A stretch of DNA of 64,000 bases from Deltaproteobacteria bacterium (GTDB taxonomy: Bacteria; Desulfobacterota; Desulfobacteria; Desulfobacterales; Desulfatirhabdiaceae), in contig JACRBZ010000008.1 in assembly GCA_016219185.1 (NCBI GenBank), positions 1 to 64,000 of the forward strand, in the 5' to 3' direction. The notes below the pieces were generated by a model. That model ran no database searches and was not told the origin of the DNA. It saw only the letters and a program-made list of their open reading frames with translations. The position numbers and the translations under genes are program-made. This document shows, piece by piece, positions 52,592 through 61,000 of this stretch. Position 1 is the stretch's first letter. Each line of letters begins with the position of its first letter.

Positions 52592-52654
52592 ACAAATGCC
52601 CCGACATGAGCAGCAAGCGATTTGGCGAAATTATAGAATGAAAGATCGGCTGCC
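52588..52654 (-). pseudogene. 3' remnant of a PaeR7I-type restriction gene
   Basis: These bases encode AADLSFYNFAKSLAAHVGAFV and a stop, nearly identical to the end of the intact PaeR7I-like gene at 56957. Upstream of 52655 the homology ends abruptly and the sequence is that flanking the nuclease gene at 52685. It proves that the left block once had the restriction gene. Confidence 0.85.
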
Positions 52655-52684
52655 ATTACCATCTTATGACGTGTCATCTGCATG

Positions 52685-53716
52685 CTATTTGGTCTTGAAG
52701 TCCTTAAGTCTGGTATGTTCGACAAGTTGATCAAGCGTCTTCAGCGTGAACACCTTGCCTCGGGTCGTAAGGATCATTTTTTTCATGTCTTCACGGCGAA
52801 CGCCGAAACCACGTCCGCCGATACAGGCAATGACTTCATATTTTGGGTTATCTGCCGACCGACCGGCAAGACTCAATTCACCGAGATGCTGAATGCGAGT
52901 GACTTTATCCCGAGCCGTGCCGTCGTCTTCCGTAATCTTTGCTTCAATAATGACCTGAGGGTTAAACTCGCTCGGAATAATGAAATCGGGAGATTGATCA
53001 AACCCCTCGATGCGTTCCGCCCGTTTTGTTTTACGGTAGCTGATGCCCGCCTTCGTCAGCACATCCTCAATGGCTGATTCAAGGCTGTCGCCGACCAACT
53101 CACTGACTGAATCACGATGACCGGCAAAAGGTCTCCCCAGGAACCGCTCGTATAGAAGCATGGCATAGGGAACACCCATGCCGGCGATGTTTCCGATGCT
53201 GTCAAGTCCGCGCTTGGTATCGGCCTTGTTCAAACGATGCAGTTGATCGTTCTTAACTTCCGGAACGCCTTCAGTGAGCATCTGGCAAGCCGTTTCCACC
53301 AGCGCTTTCAGCCTTTCTTCGGTTAAGCCGCTTGAGTTGAGCGGCACTTCCGGCGACATCCGGATTTTTCTGTCGAGGGTTCTGACGAAACCTTGCGTAA
53401 CGTTCACACCGGTTTGCAGGGTTGTCACATACCCCCATTCCGGCGGCGTAAAGCCGAGCATTGTACGAAGAACCACGATGGAAATCGGTTCGGCCAATGC
53501 GGCAGGCAGCACGCGTATCGGATTGAGTTCGGAGAAACCCTTTGTTGCCGCCTTCAGCGCTTCGTACCCTCGCTCAAATGCCGGATACTCCACAAATCCG
53601 GAGCCCTTTGGCATAACGAGAAATTCGGACTCCAGGCACGAGAAAACGGCATCCACATACGTTTCCGCATCTTGCATTATTTCGTCAAAGGGTGCTTCAA
53701 AAGGATATTTCGTCAT
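52685..53716 (-). CDS. Predicted PD-(D/E)XK restriction-type endonuclease
   Basis: 343 aa from ATG 53716, which has TGGAG before a T-run; upstream Met codons have no ribosome site. No specific family is recognised. Toward the C-terminus QSPDFIIPSEF followed by VIIEAKITEDD is a PD-(D/E)XK nuclease core (Asp...Glu-x-Lys), then TRIQHLGE. The N-terminal 220 residues are helical and of unknown role, perhaps DNA recognition. Its start overlaps the end of the DUF1156 methylase by 20 bp, so the two are translationally coupled and may form a restriction-modification pair separate from PaeR7I. Confidence 0.72.
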   Translation of the reverse strand: MTKYPFEAPFDEIMQDAETYVDAVFSCLESEFLVMPKGSGFVEYPAFERGYEALKAATKGFSELNPIRVLPAALAEPISIVVLRTMLGFTPPEWGYVTTLQTGVNVTQGFVRTLDRKIRMSPEVPLNSSGLTEERLKALVETACQMLTEGVPEVKNDQLHRLNKADTKRGLDSIGNIAGMGVPYAMLLYERFLGRPFAGHRDSVSELVGDSLESAIEDVLTKAGISYRKTKRAERIEGFDQSPDFIIPSEFNPQVIIEAKITEDDGTARDKVTRIQHLGELSLAGRSADNPKYEVIACIGGRGFGVRREDMKKMILTTRGKVFTLKTLDQLVEHTRLKDFKTK

Positions 53717-55907
53717 AAAAAACTCCATATTTTTCGGAAGGCTCGCGTACGGCAAACAACGGCGCGTCGTGAAAAGCGTCCTGCGGTTTTAAGAGGCGCC
53801 TTTCTATTTCGGCCCATCCTCCGAATCCGGAAATCCAGGATGACACCGCCAATAGGCGTTTGTTAATATCGGCATTCTTGTCCCAGTTCTTCCGAAGGGT
53901 CCATATTGCCAGGCGGATAAGATGTCCGTGGGCAATGCACCGCATGTCTCCAGGCGTGGGCTTGACATTCCCGGACCGGAGTTTGGCCAAATCTTCATTA
54001 ACGAGCTCCGCAATGCCACCGATTGAATCCGCCAGCCATTTGCGGGGTACCATACCGGTTGATCTACAGACAAAAACGGTGTCGATAATCGAGGAGCCGG
54101 TTCCGTTGATGTGGATGGAGGCCCCCATTTCGGCAGGGCACGGCAGGGTGGCCGAGCAGGTTAAACCGGCATCGAGAATGGCAATGGCTATCGGGTAGTA
54201 TGCCGCAAGATTGTTGTGATGATAGGTGAAAACGAGCGGTGATCCGGGTTTTAGCGCGATTGCCATCTTTTGAAATACCGATGACAGCCCCTGGGCAAAG
54301 TGATCAAGTCCCCTGCCCATGTCTTCGTTGCCGGTCAACTCCTGGGGATTTCGTGTCGAAAGAACGGCAAATGCATCCGGTTCGGTGCGTATGAGACGAC
54401 GGAGCCACACATAACAAAAATCCATCAATTCCGCATATTGAACATTCCCGAAATAAGGCGGATCGGTGAGGACCGCATCTAATGAAAGAGGGGGCAGTTC
54501 TATCTGAGCGGCGTCTTTGCAGCAAAGCGCAACACTTCGCCTTTCAGCCCGATGTTTGCCGTTCGGGTCGTCACCGATCCATTCCCCTTTTATCGGCACG
54601 ATTTCTTTTTTTCCGCCTGGGTGTCTGATTTCGAACGGATTGTCACAATACGCTTTTGCCTTTCGGAACTTCTCGATAATGTTGGCCCAGCCGCCGCTAC
54701 CGATACAGATCCGCTTTTTCGGGTCAACGATCCCCAGAAAATTAGACTCACACTGAACGAGCCCGACGGGAAATCCGTGTACCGAGAAAATATCAAGCGA
54801 CTTCAACGCCATCGTGTCATATCGGCAAAGCATGTTCTGGTAACGGAGCAGATCCGATAGATTGGTCGCAAGAGAATTGCGGACGCGCTCATTCGCTATC
54901 CGGGTGATCCGCTGTGCGGACAGCTCCAGGCCGAGAAGTTGTCGGGCATTGAACATTTCCCGGTAGTGCCCGTATCCCCAGCGATGGAGCCGATTGGTCT
55001 CGTCGCCGGAGGGGATTTCATCGTCAGGGACATAGCTTGCGGGCGTTTTTGCCCATCGTTCTTCGGCCTGATCCGCCTTGACCAAATCCTGAGTATCGGG
55101 GATTTTAAAGAATCTGCCGGTATGGTGTTCCTTGCAGGCGGGGCAATGGTATTCAAGCGCGAAGAGCCGATGTCGGGGTGCTCCCAACAATTTATTGGGA
55201 AATATATTAATGGTCTTACAGTCGGGGCATTCGCAGCGGCTGCGTTTTGCGGGGCCTGCGGTTAAGATCCTGGCGCCGCAATGCCGGCAATCTCCAGGCT
55301 TTTTTCGGTCGGAGGTTTCGGTCAACTGCCCACATGCGTGGCATAGAAAAACATTTTTTGGATGTCTGGCATCGGAAGCCAAAAGATAGCCGGGGAATAA
55401 GTCGATGGGCTTGCTGCACTTTTGACACGCAATCGTTTTAACCCAAAGGAAATACTTAACGTGGGCATCCTCATTTCCGCAAAAAACGCAGCCGGTGCGG
55501 TAAAGATGACCGATCTCCTTTTCCAACTGCTCGCGTAAGGAAATGGCTGCCAGAAGATACGCGTCCAGGTCAAGGTGTTCGATTTCCTGCTTGACTATCC
55601 AATAGGCCATGGGGTTGATGTCGAACCCGGCGATTTCACAGCCGAGCCTGTTGGCCTCTATGAGGGGGGTACCACCGCCCATAAATGGATCCGCGACCTT
55701 AATCCCTTTCAAACTGTTTGCCCGGTAAAAGGATTCGTGAAGCGGTTTTTCGAGAAATTCGGAAAGCAATAAGCCGCGGAACAGCGTTCCGGGTCTTCGG
55801 GCAAACCACTTGTGAACTGCGATAATCGGCCTGTAGTTCTGCTGAATCTGCTTTTCACGAAGCGCAAGGTCAGCTATGAACGGGATGTCGAAATTCTTTT
55901 CTATCAC
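53697..55907 (-). CDS. DUF1156-type zinc-ribbon DNA methylase
   Basis: 736 aa. The N-terminal HKWFARRPGTLFRGLLLSEF and DPFMGGGTPLIEANRLG with FDINPMAYW are typical of DUF1156 adenine-specific methylases (motif I). Residues about 140-275 hold six C-x2-C pairs (CVFC, CQKC, CHAC, CRHC, CPDC, CPAC), a multi-Zn-ribbon region. The catalytic motif IV is LTDPPYFGNVQYAELMDF near residue 490. The order I-Zn-IV is characteristic of this group. GTG start at 55907 with only a distant AAAGG. It overlaps the nuclease gene downstream. Members occur in phage-defence loci. Confidence 0.88.
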   Translation of the reverse strand: MIEKNFDIPFIADLALREKQIQQNYRPIIAVHKWFARRPGTLFRGLLLSEFLEKPLHESFYRANSLKGIKVADPFMGGGTPLIEANRLGCEIAGFDINPMAYWIVKQEIEHLDLDAYLLAAISLREQLEKEIGHLYRTGCVFCGNEDAHVKYFLWVKTIACQKCSKPIDLFPGYLLASDARHPKNVFLCHACGQLTETSDRKKPGDCRHCGARILTAGPAKRSRCECPDCKTINIFPNKLLGAPRHRLFALEYHCPACKEHHTGRFFKIPDTQDLVKADQAEERWAKTPASYVPDDEIPSGDETNRLHRWGYGHYREMFNARQLLGLELSAQRITRIANERVRNSLATNLSDLLRYQNMLCRYDTMALKSLDIFSVHGFPVGLVQCESNFLGIVDPKKRICIGSGGWANIIEKFRKAKAYCDNPFEIRHPGGKKEIVPIKGEWIGDDPNGKHRAERRSVALCCKDAAQIELPPLSLDAVLTDPPYFGNVQYAELMDFCYVWLRRLIRTEPDAFAVLSTRNPQELTGNEDMGRGLDHFAQGLSSVFQKMAIALKPGSPLVFTYHHNNLAAYYPIAIAILDAGLTCSATLPCPAEMGASIHINGTGSSIIDTVFVCRSTGMVPRKWLADSIGGIAELVNEDLAKLRSGNVKPTPGDMRCIAHGHLIRLAIWTLRKNWDKNADINKRLLAVSSWISGFGGWAEIERRLLKPQDAFHDAPLFAVREPSEKYGVFYDEISF

Positions 55908-57023
55908 TATATATAGGCGCCTTTCATGGCTGGATGCTTCTTAAACGGCAAAGATTGAAGTGAGCGGAGCGGCCGATAAGTGAGTCCGTCAGGCCGGCGA
56001 AGTTTTCCGCGTCCGCTCCTCTGTTTGGCCGGTCTCTCTCAAGATCTTTCTTGCAGGTCTTACTTCATAAAGAGACTGGTTTTCACAAACTTGTAAATGC
56101 CCAATGTCATCGTGAACCATTTTCTCGAATTGTAGATCAGCATGTACAAAAAGAGAACTGCTTTCGGCTTTTAAATAACGCGCTGCCATTTTGCAATATT
56201 CGGGTTCAATATCGAGACCGACACTATTTCGGCCATATTTCAGTGAAGCGATTAAGGTCGTCCCTGTCCCGCAGAAAGGATCCAAAACAGTATCACCATG
56301 AAAGGAGAACATTCTCACTAGTCGAGTGGCCAATTCAAGAGGAAATGGGGCGGGGTGTTTTTTTGTTGACGCGCCCGTGATAGTCCAGATTTGTCTGAAC
56401 CAAGTGTCAAAATCTTTTTTATCGATTTTGCTTAACTTTCTTTGCTCCTCGGTGGGTTTTCTGTATCCTCCAGGTTTTCGTTGCATGAGGATGAACTCAA
56501 TATCGTTTTTTATGATCGCATTTGGCTCGTAAGGTTTTCCTAAAAATTTTGACCCATTTGATACCTCATAACTGGCATTTGATATTTTATGCCAGACAAT
56601 GGGATTCAGGTTGTCAAATCCAATTTTGCGACAAATGACGCATGTGTCGGCATGAAGCGGGAAGACAAGGTGACGCCCAAAACTTCTGCGGGAAACACAG
56701 ACATCACCCACAACACACACGAGCCTCCCCCCTGGGACTAAAACACGAAATACTTCTTTCCATACCCTTTCCAACTCGCTCAGAAACATTTCATATTCTT
56801 CGATGTGTCCCAGTTGGTCGGGATTTTCCTGATATCGCTTCAAATTCCAGTAGGGAGGTGATGTTACAACCAGATGAACGGATTCATCATTTAGAAATGA
56901 CAAATCCCTTGCGTCTCCATTGATTAATCTATGATGACTTCTACCGGGGATATTTTTCATATAAATGCCCCGACATGAGCAGCAAGCGATTTGGCAAAAT
57001 TGTTGAATGAAAGATCGGCTGCC
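54882..57023 (-). repeat. Duplicated restriction-modification block, right copy
   Basis: The intact counterpart of 50881-52654. It spans the 3' end of the PaeR7I gene, the methyltransferase and the first part of the DUF1156 gene, and lies about 2.2 kb from the left copy in the same orientation. Confidence 0.88.
55989..56960 (-). CDS. Beta-class DNA methyltransferase, right copy
   Basis: 323 aa with the same motifs as the left copy (TSPPYWNLKRY and LDPFCGTGTTLIAS). It overlaps the PaeR7I stop by ATGA and lies 81 bp before the DUF1156 gene, so it is probably the cognate protector of the PaeR7I-like enzyme. It is of a different class and length from the known XhoI/PaeR7I methyltransferases (about 530 aa, as I recall). 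Confidence 0.88.
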   Translation of the reverse strand: MKNIPGRSHHRLINGDARDLSFLNDESVHLVVTSPPYWNLKRYQENPDQLGHIEEYEMFLSELERVWKEVFRVLVPGGRLVCVVGDVCVSRRSFGRHLVFPLHADTCVICRKIGFDNLNPIVWHKISNASYEVSNGSKFLGKPYEPNAIIKNDIEFILMQRKPGGYRKPTEEQRKLSKIDKKDFDTWFRQIWTITGASTKKHPAPFPLELATRLVRMFSFHGDTVLDPFCGTGTTLIASLKYGRNSVGLDIEPEYCKMAARYLKAESSSLFVHADLQFEKMVHDDIGHLQVCENQSLYEVRPARKILRETGQTEERTRKTSPA

Positions 57024-57694
57024 GGTTCATTAAATTTGCCGGTTTTACCGTTCTCACTATCAGAAACAATGAAAGATGCCGAGGTGTAATGCCGTTCCAG
57101 AATAAGTTTTCTGCAAAAAAGCTCATACCTCTTCATATAGGAGGCATCGACAAATTCAGGGAAAACCTTAAAATGGGATTCCTTTACTCGAACGGGCCTG
57201 TTTGATGCATCACAATCTTCAAGCATAAAGAAATATCCAAGGAAAGGCTGATGCCCTCCATTGAAGGCCCCCTCTCTGAAAGCGGTCCAGAGGTCGATAG
57301 CCGTTCCCATTGCTTCTTCGGTTCTATTATTGAAATTGTTTCCGAAAGAAGGCCCCACTTGAGATTTTGCCTCTAAGGCTGCTATCAACTGACCATCTTT
57401 TACCACAAGCAAATCCCATTCTTTGGTGGGACGAAAAAAGCCAGGGAGTTCCAAGTGTTTTTTATGAAAAATGTATTTCTCTCCGATACCGGCTTCAATT
57501 ATTAACTTGGAAAAGAGATTGATAAACCCATCCATTTGAGCTCCGCCGGTCACAGCACTTCTTAGGCCAGCGTCATTAACACCTCTCTTTTTCTGTTTTT
57601 CCCGTTGAGAGTGGCGCGTCATCCAGTAGTGAGACACTGCTTTTTCAATTTCTTTATTCATTTTTTCAGATAGTTGTGACATAGATAATCTCAT
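56957..57694 (-). CDS. PaeR7I/XhoI-family type II restriction endonuclease
   Basis: 245 aa from ATG 57694; the ATG at 57682 is an alternative, and neither has a strong ribosome site. The block LIAALEAKSQVGPSFGNNFN followed by NRTEEA, together with KEWDLLVV (Asp) before it, is the PD-(D/E)XK core and signature of PaeR7I. Further family blocks are LRSAVTGGAQMDGF, LPGFFRPTKEWD, GYFFMLEDCDAS and SHFKVFPEF. The known members cut CTCGAG; the same specificity here is inferred. At least three CTCGAG sites occur in this window (1874, 2135, 9772), so protection is required if it is active. Confidence 0.9.
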   Translation of the reverse strand: MRLSMSQLSEKMNKEIEKAVSHYWMTRHSQREKQKKRGVNDAGLRSAVTGGAQMDGFINLFSKLIIEAGIGEKYIFHKKHLELPGFFRPTKEWDLLVVKDGQLIAALEAKSQVGPSFGNNFNNRTEEAMGTAIDLWTAFREGAFNGGHQPFLGYFFMLEDCDASNRPVRVKESHFKVFPEFVDASYMKRYELFCRKLILERHYTSASFIVSDSENGKTGKFNEPAADLSFNNFAKSLAAHVGAFI

Positions 57695-57736
57695 GAAGTT
57701 TTGATTGATTACATTGAAAATGGTTCGCTTTGAATA

Positions 57737-57815
57737 CTGCGGCGGTTGGCAGTCTCTTCCCAATCACCGTGGCAGCGACAATCAGGCAGATTTTGATTTT
57801 GCTCAGAATCTACAT
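57737..57815 (-). pseudogene. DUF3147 gene remnant
   Basis: The DNA 57748-57855 matches 43479-43590, which holds the 5' end and leader of the intact DUF3147 gene. Read from 57815 the remnant is M-stop-ILSKIKICLIVAATVIGK, then RLPTAA, with TAG as second codon, and homology then ends. The 286-bp gap 57764-58049 otherwise shows no gene. Confidence 0.78.
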
Positions 57816-58049
57816 CTTCTTTTTCTGTAACATACAAAAAATACCGGTTAATCATGTGTATTTTTTGGTTAAAATTAGATACTGTTTCCCTGGGATTCCG
57901 TTTCGTCCCTCCACGACTGCTCCAGTTGCTAACGGCCAGAGCGAAAGTCGCATCCGTTGGGAAACAGCGCCTTTGCACCGCGCACAATTACATGCTATGT
58001 CAACATGTTATCATTACCAGCCTCCGAACCACACCATTAAGTATCCCCT

Positions 58050-61000
58050 TTAAAGAGAACAACGGCAAACCAAAGATCGCACTACATCATTCGTTTCTCT
58101 TCCTCTATATGTTCTTGTTACGGCCTTTAATCGTATTAGAGGAACCGCAAATTTTTGTATTTCCCGATATGCACTTTCTGTCGCAACAACAAGCCACCCC
58201 TCAGAACAAGTTTCTGATCGAGGGGGCTGCCGGTCTATTGGACCATCTTGCCACCATAAACTCTCCACCACTGTACGACCATCTGAGTCTTCCCAGCGAA
58301 ATAAACCACCTGTACTACACTTCCAACCCAGATGCAGTGCTATCTTTGGATTAATAGCCAACCATTCGTTACCGCCAAATTCAACTCCCCGAGGATGGCC
58401 ATCAATTACAACTGCGGGAATTATATCCATGTCCAAATCAGGATAATCCTCGGCACGCCATTGATATTTGTTACAAAAGAAGTGATAAGAATCAGTTAGC
58501 TTATCAGGAAGCGGCCAATCTGGATGACAGAGCATACTAAATCGGTATTCAGTAGGACTGTCCCAGTCCAGGTGGCGGATGCGAGTAAGTTCAGCAAGCA
58601 CTACACTACTATCCTTGTGAAGCCGCTCTGGCATCAGCGTCAAAACGTCAGCGCCTTTGTCTATCCAATCCTTATCACGATGTAGCCCTATCTCATTACT
58701 TCCGGTCAGATTAATATCCACCGGTCGTTGCGAGGGATCTTTGCATGACATCATCCTGTCATGTCGTTTCATTGAATGTTCAAAATATGACTGTGCTTGA
58801 CCATTTAATTTCTTTGAATCAATCAATTCAGCCGCGACATGGTGCAATGCACGCAATGCTTGTTGCGGTCGAAGTCGGTGGTAAGTAAGTTCCAAATCTG
58901 CCGACTTAAGCCAAGATTTCATATCCTCTTCAGCCTTTTTGCTCCACTGCTCTTCTGGAGACAGAGTTTTCATAAGCATAGCAGCACGACAAACCAGATT
59001 TTGCATTGGAATGCCAGAAGCTTCACTAAGTAATTCGAAATCATCTTGGAAGGGACGTATCATCTCCAACGGATCGTTACAGTCCGGGAATGAGGCACCA
59101 GGCAGTAGGGCACTAAAAGGCATGGTCTCATCTTTTGTCGGAAAATCTGGTAGTTCCAACGAGTAAGTTAGGCCTAACGGCTTATAATCCAACAAACCGC
59201 ATGGAATGTTCAGAGCCTGCACCAAGCTGACTGCCATTTTACGGATCACTAAATTTTCAGAAATTGACAACCTGCTTATATTACGTGAAAATTCACCGAT
59301 AAACTGCGAACGCTGATCGAGAATTGATTCAAAAACCGCTAAAGCATGAAAAATCTGGGTCTCCGTGCCGTTTAGCATGCTGCTTAACAACATACAGGAA
59401 TCAGAATCATAGGCTGGGTTCAGACAAACCTTACACAAAGCACGGTAGGCCTCGTCACGGACCTCCGCGATCTCAATTTGCATTGAATCCGCGATCAATT
59501 GCATCATAACGGATTGCCATGATAAGCAGTTCTCACCTACTGTCGGTGGGAGAGATTCAATGTCCGAAAATTCATGAAGTTGATAAACGTGTTCCCGGAT
59601 TTCCCTCCAAATATCAGCAAGCGGCGGCTCCACAAATAACAGGGGAAGAAAGTCCTCAAGATTTGCCAAAAATGAACCAGGAGAACGCCAACTGGTCAAG
59701 TAATCTTTGATCAAGAGGTTAAAGGCTTTTTCCCTCCCTTCTTCTGGATCGAATTCTATTAAAGCCTGCATCGCCGTCAGACGGCTACCTCCGTCCAAAT
59801 GCCGATCCCACCCATGTGACGCTGACTGATCGAGCAAAGGTTGAAGCAACGCCCGTCCTTCATTTATGTACCCCAGTGACTTAAGTCTCGTGGCTAACAA
59901 AGTATTTACAGAGGCCCGTGGCTCGAAGCGTTCAAGCGCGGTACGTAATGAATTAATCTGTACATAGTTCAAAGTGTCAATGATTTTTGCGACTGCCTTA
60001 TCCCAACGGAAGTATTTAACTTCGTCGATCTGTTCTATCAAATTCAAAAGATCATAGCCTGTTGTAATGCGTAACATGGCATCTCTTTGAGTCAACTTTT
60101 CACCTGATTTTAACTGAATTGTCAGATCCGACTCATACTTCTCCTCTCGGTTATCCTCTTTTAACTTGTCATGGAAATAGGTTGCATCTACCGCAGCAGA
60201 TTGCAACCCTTCGATAACGCCACGCCACCATTTGGCCCTATGTGAAGGGAATGCTTTTGTATCAAGACTGTTTTCAAGCAGTTGTAGTAAGACTTGAGCA
60301 TCTGAGGCAGAACTTCTCAGCGCGGATCGCTGAGCGAGAAGCTTAGGAAGTTCATCTGGGACGGTACTCTCAAAAGGAATTAGCAGATGACATACAAGTA
60401 TAAAAATAAGTCCAATCGGTGCGTCTGGCGATGAAGCAGCTGCGGATAGAATGCCATCTAATGCACTGTTATAATGGATACTATGTTTCGCAAACAACCA
60501 GTCCTTTAGCTGCATAGCATATGCCGGGTGCCATTGAGCAACCAATTTCATCAAATCAACTGAGGCATCCCGTGTACCACGACACCGTCCAGTATTCTCA
60601 AGAACTACAAGGGCACTGGAAAATCGCCTGAAATCTTCAGCCGTAAATCCAGGCAATGCAGTTGTGACTTTCCCCAGTATGGCGACCCAGTTGGAAAACT
60701 GATAGTCTTTTTCATACACGATACCAAAACTGCTCTGGAACAATTTCGGAAATAACGCTCGGGCTCTTGCAGGTTGCCCAGCCTCCAGCCAAGCAAAAGC
60801 TTGCTTTGAGTACTCGGAGGCAAGGGAAGAAACAGCATCACTAACACTATAAAGGATTTCGATACGCTCCAGGCGTTTTATCAGATCTTCAACTAAACCG
60901 CCTTTGCGATACAATTCCAATGCAATCGTCCGCTGCAAGTTAGCTTGCCAATACTGAGGTTGTTCCTGCCAATGCCGATCAAACTCTACGCCCAAGGCAT

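Larger units (their letters stand above)
50881..52654 (-). repeat. Duplicated restriction-modification block, left copy
   Basis: This 1774-bp block matches 54882-57023 (2142 bp) closely. The 368-bp difference is fully explained by one 363-bp deletion, one lost T and a 4-base gap next to the methyltransferase stop. It contains a PaeR7I 3' remnant, an intact methyltransferase gene and the DUF1156 pseudogene. Confidence 0.88.

Noticed and set aside
50881..57694. BREX or DISARM system
   Set aside because: No PglZ, BrxC, BrxL, DrmA-type helicase or phospholipase gene is present; only restriction and methylase genes are seen in the window.
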